A program made the translations under genes and the position numbers. Positions 59,427-64,000 of a stretch of DNA of 64,000 nt are shown piece after piece. Numbering within the stretch: position 1 is the first letter of the stretch; every line of letters begins with the position of its first letter. The DNA is from Apricaphanius iberus (taxonomy: Eukaryota > Chordata > Actinopteri > Cyprinodontiformes > Aphaniidae). The notes beneath the pieces were generated by a model. The model saw only the letters and a list, made by a program, of their open reading frames with translations, had not been told where the DNA came from and did no database searches. Location: contig JAPXFQ010002805.1 of NCBI GenBank assembly GCA_028564705.1, forward strand, positions 1 to 64,000, written 5' to 3'.

Positions 59427-59964
59427 TGCTGCATTCCATTTTCTCGGAAACTCGGGCGTCAGAGTTGCTGTACACAAGAACGTGACGTCATTCGCGATTT
59501 AAAGCATTCTAGTTTGTCTCGCTACACACCGAGTCGGAAAGAACATGGAGGCTTTGAGGGCAGCATTTGTCGAGGGGCGAGCTAGTTATTGCTATTGTTG
59601 TTAGCGAAATAGCATCTTCAGCAGACCAGCATGAAAAACAAAGCTGTACATTGTATTGCACGCACAGCAAGACCGTGCAATGTATAAATTGGTGACCCGA
59701 TTAAAGCAGAAATGCAGTCAAGTGTGTAAGAGCATTTAAAAACGACATTGAAATGACCATCAGTGCAAATACAAAGAAAATATATCTCAACTACGGGCGT
59801 AGCCATCTTTTTTTCCGAATTGCCCCCCCCACTCGGTCTACTCTGAGAGCTCCGAGTTTGAGCATGTATATTTCGACCTAAAGGGGGCGTGTCACTGTAA
59901 AATGACACGAGACAACTGCGAGATTTCCGACTTTCTGACTCGGAAAGGTTAACTGGAATGCAGC
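59427..59964. mobile_element. Non-autonomous DNA transposon with inverted ends
   Basis: Left end TGCTGCATTCCA and right end TGGAATGCAGCA are perfect inverted complements. Inside both ends lies a 'ctcggaaa'/'tttccgac' region. About 540 bp with no transposase frame. Confidence 0.65.
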
Positions 59965-61200
59965 ATTACTTGCTTGGATACTGCACGCAGTATTGGAGAG
60001 TTCCACTAGGGTGCAGAGTATGGAGCTCAGACCCAATACAGTAATGCATTTGTAAGGTAGAGACAAAACAAACATGGTGATCACAGAAGATAATCAACTG
60101 ATACATTTTTAGATAACGTCATAAAAAGATGACGGCAGTGTTGTAGAAGGTATTTAATATCATATATACCACTATTCTTGCTTGTTTTCCTACTGCTTTT
60201 GCCACCTTCCACTCTGTGTACGTACAGCTGGTCAAATAGCGCTCAACAATCCACCTAGAGGTAACGATAATACTGCTGCGTGCTGATGCGTCGCGTCAAT
60301 TTCAGAGGACGGGCACAAATGACGCTTGAAACAAAGGCAAGCTAGGCGAGGCAGCCATGAAAAACAGGCGTACGCGTAATTAAAAGCAAGGATATTACCG
60401 GTGTTCTGACAAAACAGCATACAAAACCAGAGTTTCAAGAACCAGAACATCACTATCCGCAACAAAAAATGCTCCAACATCACTTTTGCGACTTGCGTTT
60501 ACACCAAGGGGCAAACTCCGCCTGCAGAATGTGAAGCCAACGCGGAAGTGACAAAAATTGCAGTTTTTGTCACTTTTGGCTTCAAAAAGGAGCAACTTCC
60601 CATTGACTCCCATGTTAAAAATGCCAACTTTACAGCAAAAAATAAACATGTTTACAGCCTGGTTCAAAAAAACATTTTAGGTTAGATAGTTCAGGTTTAC
60701 CATCATGACAACTCTGAGGGGGGTGAATTTTTTTCTAACTCCTCCGTTTATTTGTAATTTAATTGTGAAATTATGAATAATTAGGGGCGTGTCCTTTTGA
60801 TTGACAGGTCCGTCTAGGCTAACGCTGGAGGCTAATGGTCGCTAACTGTAGCTAATAGCTTGCTCCGTAGTCTGCTTGAGGAGCTCTTCACAGCCTGGGA
60901 ATAACGTCAAGACTTCAGTCATTTGGTGTTTCTGAACTCCACTATCAGTTGCCTCTGCAGTTTTTATTCTGTTTTGGATGTTAATCTGCAATTATTGGGC
61001 AAAGATGGCTTGCTGTGGTGTTTATTAAAGTAACAGACAGTCCAAGAAGTTTATGCTTTCGGGGGAGGCTTCATACCGGTTTAAGCTTAACGAGCTTGGG
61101 GGGGGTCTCTGTCAGGTGGCAGAGAGGAATGCTGTTCTGGTTGGAGCTTTTATCTCTTTCTAAACGCAAGTTGGAGCAGGAGATCGGTAGGGTAGCAGCA
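59965..61200. other. Non-coding stretch with a DNA-transposon end
   Basis: GGTGTTCTGACAAAACAGCA at 60401-60420 repeats the end of the element at 36052. Bases 60480-60660 carry an imperfect inverted 'tgacaaaaattgcagtttttgtca' palindrome (60549-60572). No gene recognised. Confidence 0.4.
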
Positions 61201-61241
61201 GAGCAGCAACGTCGGCAGGACCGGGACGCCGCGGCGGACGC

Positions 61242-61274
61242 CGAGGTGCTCTACCGGTCAGGTAGAGCACCTCG
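61242..61274. repeat. Perfect 14-bp stem hairpin
   Basis: CGAGGTGCTCTACC, loop GGTCA, GGTAGAGCACCTCG. It lies inside a + frame (61015-61332) with an EQEIGRVAAEQQRRQDRDAA helix-like stretch that I do not recognise; the surroundings look transposon-derived. Confidence 0.6.
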
Positions 61275-61704
61275 AGACTCAAGAGCGGGAGACGGTTACA
61301 TCAGGCTGGAAAACTACAGAGTCGGACTCTAGACAAACTGGATGATCGCTGGTTAGATCAGTACTGGTGTGAGGAACACAGCTGGAGGCATAAACTAATG
61401 GATATTTGAGATGTGAGGTGATTCAAAAGCCTTTTATTTTTTTTAGGGGATCTGAATTTTCATGATGACTGTGTGACTACTTTTAGCTGGATGTGTTGTT
61501 AAGATAAGCCAACTAAGTCCTCACCCTCCTCCGATGGTAATGGAAATAACACAATATCAGGCCGTATTGATCCGACCCATTTGGGTCTTATATTGATCTG
61601 TTTTCTCTACTCGAGATGTTTCTGCGTCTAGAGGGATCGTTGTTGAAAAACAGGGTAAAAGTCTGTCAACGGCGGTCTTCTGGCTGAAACCGGCTGCAGC
61701 CTAG

Positions 61705-61768
61705 GTTAGCTTCAGTTAGCTCCCGACTAGCTTCAGTTAGCTCCCGATTAGCTTCTGACTAGCTTGTA
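61705..61768. repeat. Short tandem repeat, ~24-bp unit
   Basis: Two and a half units of 'ttagcttcagttagctcccg' with 'actagc'-type spacers. Confidence 0.6.
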
Positions 61769-62814
61769 GCTATGTCGGCTCGGAGCGTTAACCCTCCGCC
61801 CCCAGCCCCACAGCGCCACTCTCAGCTCCACCTCTTTGCCCATTTTTGGAGTTTCTGAGAGCAACGAGGCGAGTGACGTCAACAACATGGCGGCGGTGGG
61901 AACCGCCCAACTGGCCTCATTTTTGCTATTCAGAAACCTATGGGGGACGTACCGGAAGGTTAGTCCATTGTTTTATACAGTCTATGGTTTACACTCATAA
62001 ACAGCATTTATTTGCCCTCAGAGCTATGTTGGGATTATCGATTGTCCAAGGGCTTTTTGCTTGTTTGCTTTTACAAGCTCTATCACTGCTGAAGTTAGAG
62101 AGCAGAAAGTTACTCTTTAGTGGATAGGATTTGGGAGGGGGAACGTGTCTTTTTGCCTGTAAGTAATTTACATGTGGGTCTGTGTTGGAGAGTTGCAGTC
62201 AGTTTGGAATTTGAACAGAGTTCTAAAAGTTTTTATGGGAGAGTTTGGTTAGATTTAATATAGTTTTGAAATAGATTTGTGAGTAAAGAAAGGTAAAAGA
62301 AGGTTTAGGAGAGTGGGACCCTGCATAACCACAATGCTGTGCAGCACAAGACCTGCCAGTGGCAGACTGCCACATGATGCGTTGTTGCGTTTTGCAAAGG
62401 AGAAGTTAAATGTATGTCCTCTGTGAGACAAGACCAGTGCTCGTTCGCACACGTAAATAACAGGATGATTCTATTTCAGGTTGCACATGTAACTTGTAAT
62501 GGAGCAAGCTAGGAAGAGGAGGATTTCCCCTGTGTGTGAACATTTTGTTTTTGTTTTATCCCATGGTCTTTTTCATCCCATGGGGTCTTTTTTTTACCCA
62601 TTATTTATCACCCAGTGTCACTACTTAAGTACAGTCCTATTGCTCTCCCTCTGCCAACCCCGGGAGGGCCCTGCACTGAGCCCAAGCCTCCTTCTTGCCT
62701 GAGGAGTGAGCAGGCCCTTCTTTTAACCCAGCTGGATGTAGCGCGTGGAAGGATCACATTATTCCAGCCAGATCCTCCCCAACCCCTCAGGGGTCCCAGT
62801 CAGCCAGGAGGAGG

Positions 62815-63030
62815 CAGTATACAGCCCAGGACTGGTGCATGTTTTTGGGAAGACAGGGAGAACATGCAAACCCCACACAGAAAGGCACCCCACCCAATGT
62901 GTGGGTGCCAATGATATGGAGGAACACACACACACACACACCCTAGGCACCCACAGCGTCCCAAGCGGGAAACGAACCCAGGACATTCGAGCTGTAAGGT
63001 GAGCTGTGCTACCAGCTGCACCCCTCTGTG
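62815..63030 (+). mobile_element. RTE/Expander-like LINE fragment
   Basis: The stretch 'gggagaacatgcaaacccca' (62857-62876), 'cacagaaaggcaccccac', a (CA)n run at 62924-62940, then 'cgggaaacgaacccaggac' follows the order of the 3' region of Expander-like LINEs (compare 14620-14700). Chance frames on both strands cross it. Confidence 0.5.
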
Positions 63031-64000
63031 TGTGAACATTTTAACCTGATAACTCCTAATAAGGTAACCTCAATCTAACTTTATGTGATACAAGTTAGAT
63101 TTGCTTATTAAGGGCTGTATATAAGGCAGGTGAGGTGGTGTCCAAAAAAAAAAATAAAAAAAAAATAAAATAAAATGAATAGCTTAAAACCAAAAACTGT
63201 GGAGAAACTGCTCTTTAATAAAAATGAATACATTTTCTCCTGCTCTGTGCATCATTTTCCAAGTTACACAACCATATTCAGTGCCCTCTTCCTAGTTCCC
63301 CAAGCATTTTTACTTTCCTCCACCTGCTTAATCCCATGCATTTTGCCTCAAATGACAGAAGAACTTTATTTTTACACAACCTGCCATAATATTTGATATT
63401 GCCATTTTTTGGGATAATTTACAGACAGTTGTATTCTGAGAATACCTTCAAAAATATTGTTACTATTCACATTTGTAATGTTTTATGTGGAGAAATTATT
63501 TATTTGGATCTCAGTCATTCCCAAGAGCCATAGCAGACTTAAAACTTTCATGCATCACGTACTAAAGGAGACATAACTCTTTTTCCACTATTTAAAATAG
63601 GTCTATGAGTTCCAGAAAACATGTTTCTGAAGTCGTTTCCTGGAAATAGCTTGTGGGAAACAATTGTTGCCAACCTGTATTACCCTCTGTTTCTGCCCCT
63701 TGCAGATTGTGCTGTTTTCTGCTGCTCATAACAAATTAATGTGCTGCTGTTAACTTGGCCACGCCCAACGCTTCTACAGTCTTTGCTCACGCCCACCACT
63801 CACATACTGACTGTTACCACTATGTGGGAAAGTTACGGACATGGCTGCTGAAGTAGTTCAAACCATGAAGCCCATGAGCAGAACCCTTTCTTGTACCAAT
63901 TGGCTCAAATGGTTCAATGCCTCGTGGGGCTTCATCTAACCATCACTACTACTCAGGTATTGAGTAATTTTTAGACATAAAACCTGATTTGGGAAAATTA
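63031..64000. other. Non-coding end of the window
   Basis: An A-rich run (63145-63175) is followed by AT-rich DNA. No gene, RNA or clear repeat was recognised. Confidence 0.4.

Overview
The window is vertebrate nuclear DNA, almost certainly from a ray-finned (teleost) fish. It has multi-exon genes with GT-AG introns, no operon structure, and teleost-type repeats: Tc1/mariner, Harbinger and hAT relics, Expander-like and L2/Rex-like LINE tails, and a Penelope-like element. The species cannot be named from the sequence. Most of the listed open frames are chance frames in repeats and introns.

Gene content. Three + strand units of one interferon-induced protein 44-like (IFI44/IFI44L) GTPase family are arranged in tandem: copy A (coding 12774-20226, 9 exons, 300 aa), copy B (30526-34515, 9 exons, 303 aa) and copy C (49998-58254). 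A and B have an intact splice-joined frame with P-loop, DxxG and T-H-x-D motifs. C is broken: exon 1 carries an in-frame TGA, and the P-loop exon is cut and replaced by about 1.2 kb of foreign DNA. Its last four exons remain open. Between B and C, on the - strand, lies a four-coding-exon HSPA12-type (divergent HSP70) gene (40373-42628, 568 aa). Both of its nucleotide phosphate-binding motifs have lost their key residues.

Regulation. A related promoter block recurs five times (near 11209, 12652, 30414, 49880 and 50551). Four copies have an ISRE or ISRE-like GAAANNGAAA element 112-122 bp before a first-exon ATG; the fifth is a relic with no exon. Copy A seems to have two alternative first exons (11329 and 12774). 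An extra inverted ISRE with a TATA box lies at 12192-12228. The locus therefore looks like a type-I-interferon-responsive antiviral cluster, with the HSPA12-like gene embedded in it.

Repeats by region. 1-6.2 kb: LINE tail, Tc1 relic, and a pair of ~497-bp nearly identical direct repeats around a non-coding 2.9-kb interior, then a deleted Tc1 copy. 7.3-10.5 kb: a - strand Penelope-like element (GIY-YIG and reverse transcriptase parts) split by a GC-rich poly(A) retroposon with target-site duplication, with a hammerhead-ribozyme-like fold in its terminal repeat. 18.8-19.8 kb: terminal-inverted-repeat element in an intron of copy A. 24-27 kb: a pair of 545-bp direct repeats. 29.8-30.3 and 37.7-38.0 kb: Harbinger-like copies. 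36.0-36.5 kb: inverted-repeat element. 44.4-45.3 kb: hAT-like element. 47.3-48.6 kb: ~1.24-kb fold-back element. 59.4-60.0 kb: inverted-repeat element. The remaining stretches are AT-rich non-coding DNA in which no gene was recognised.
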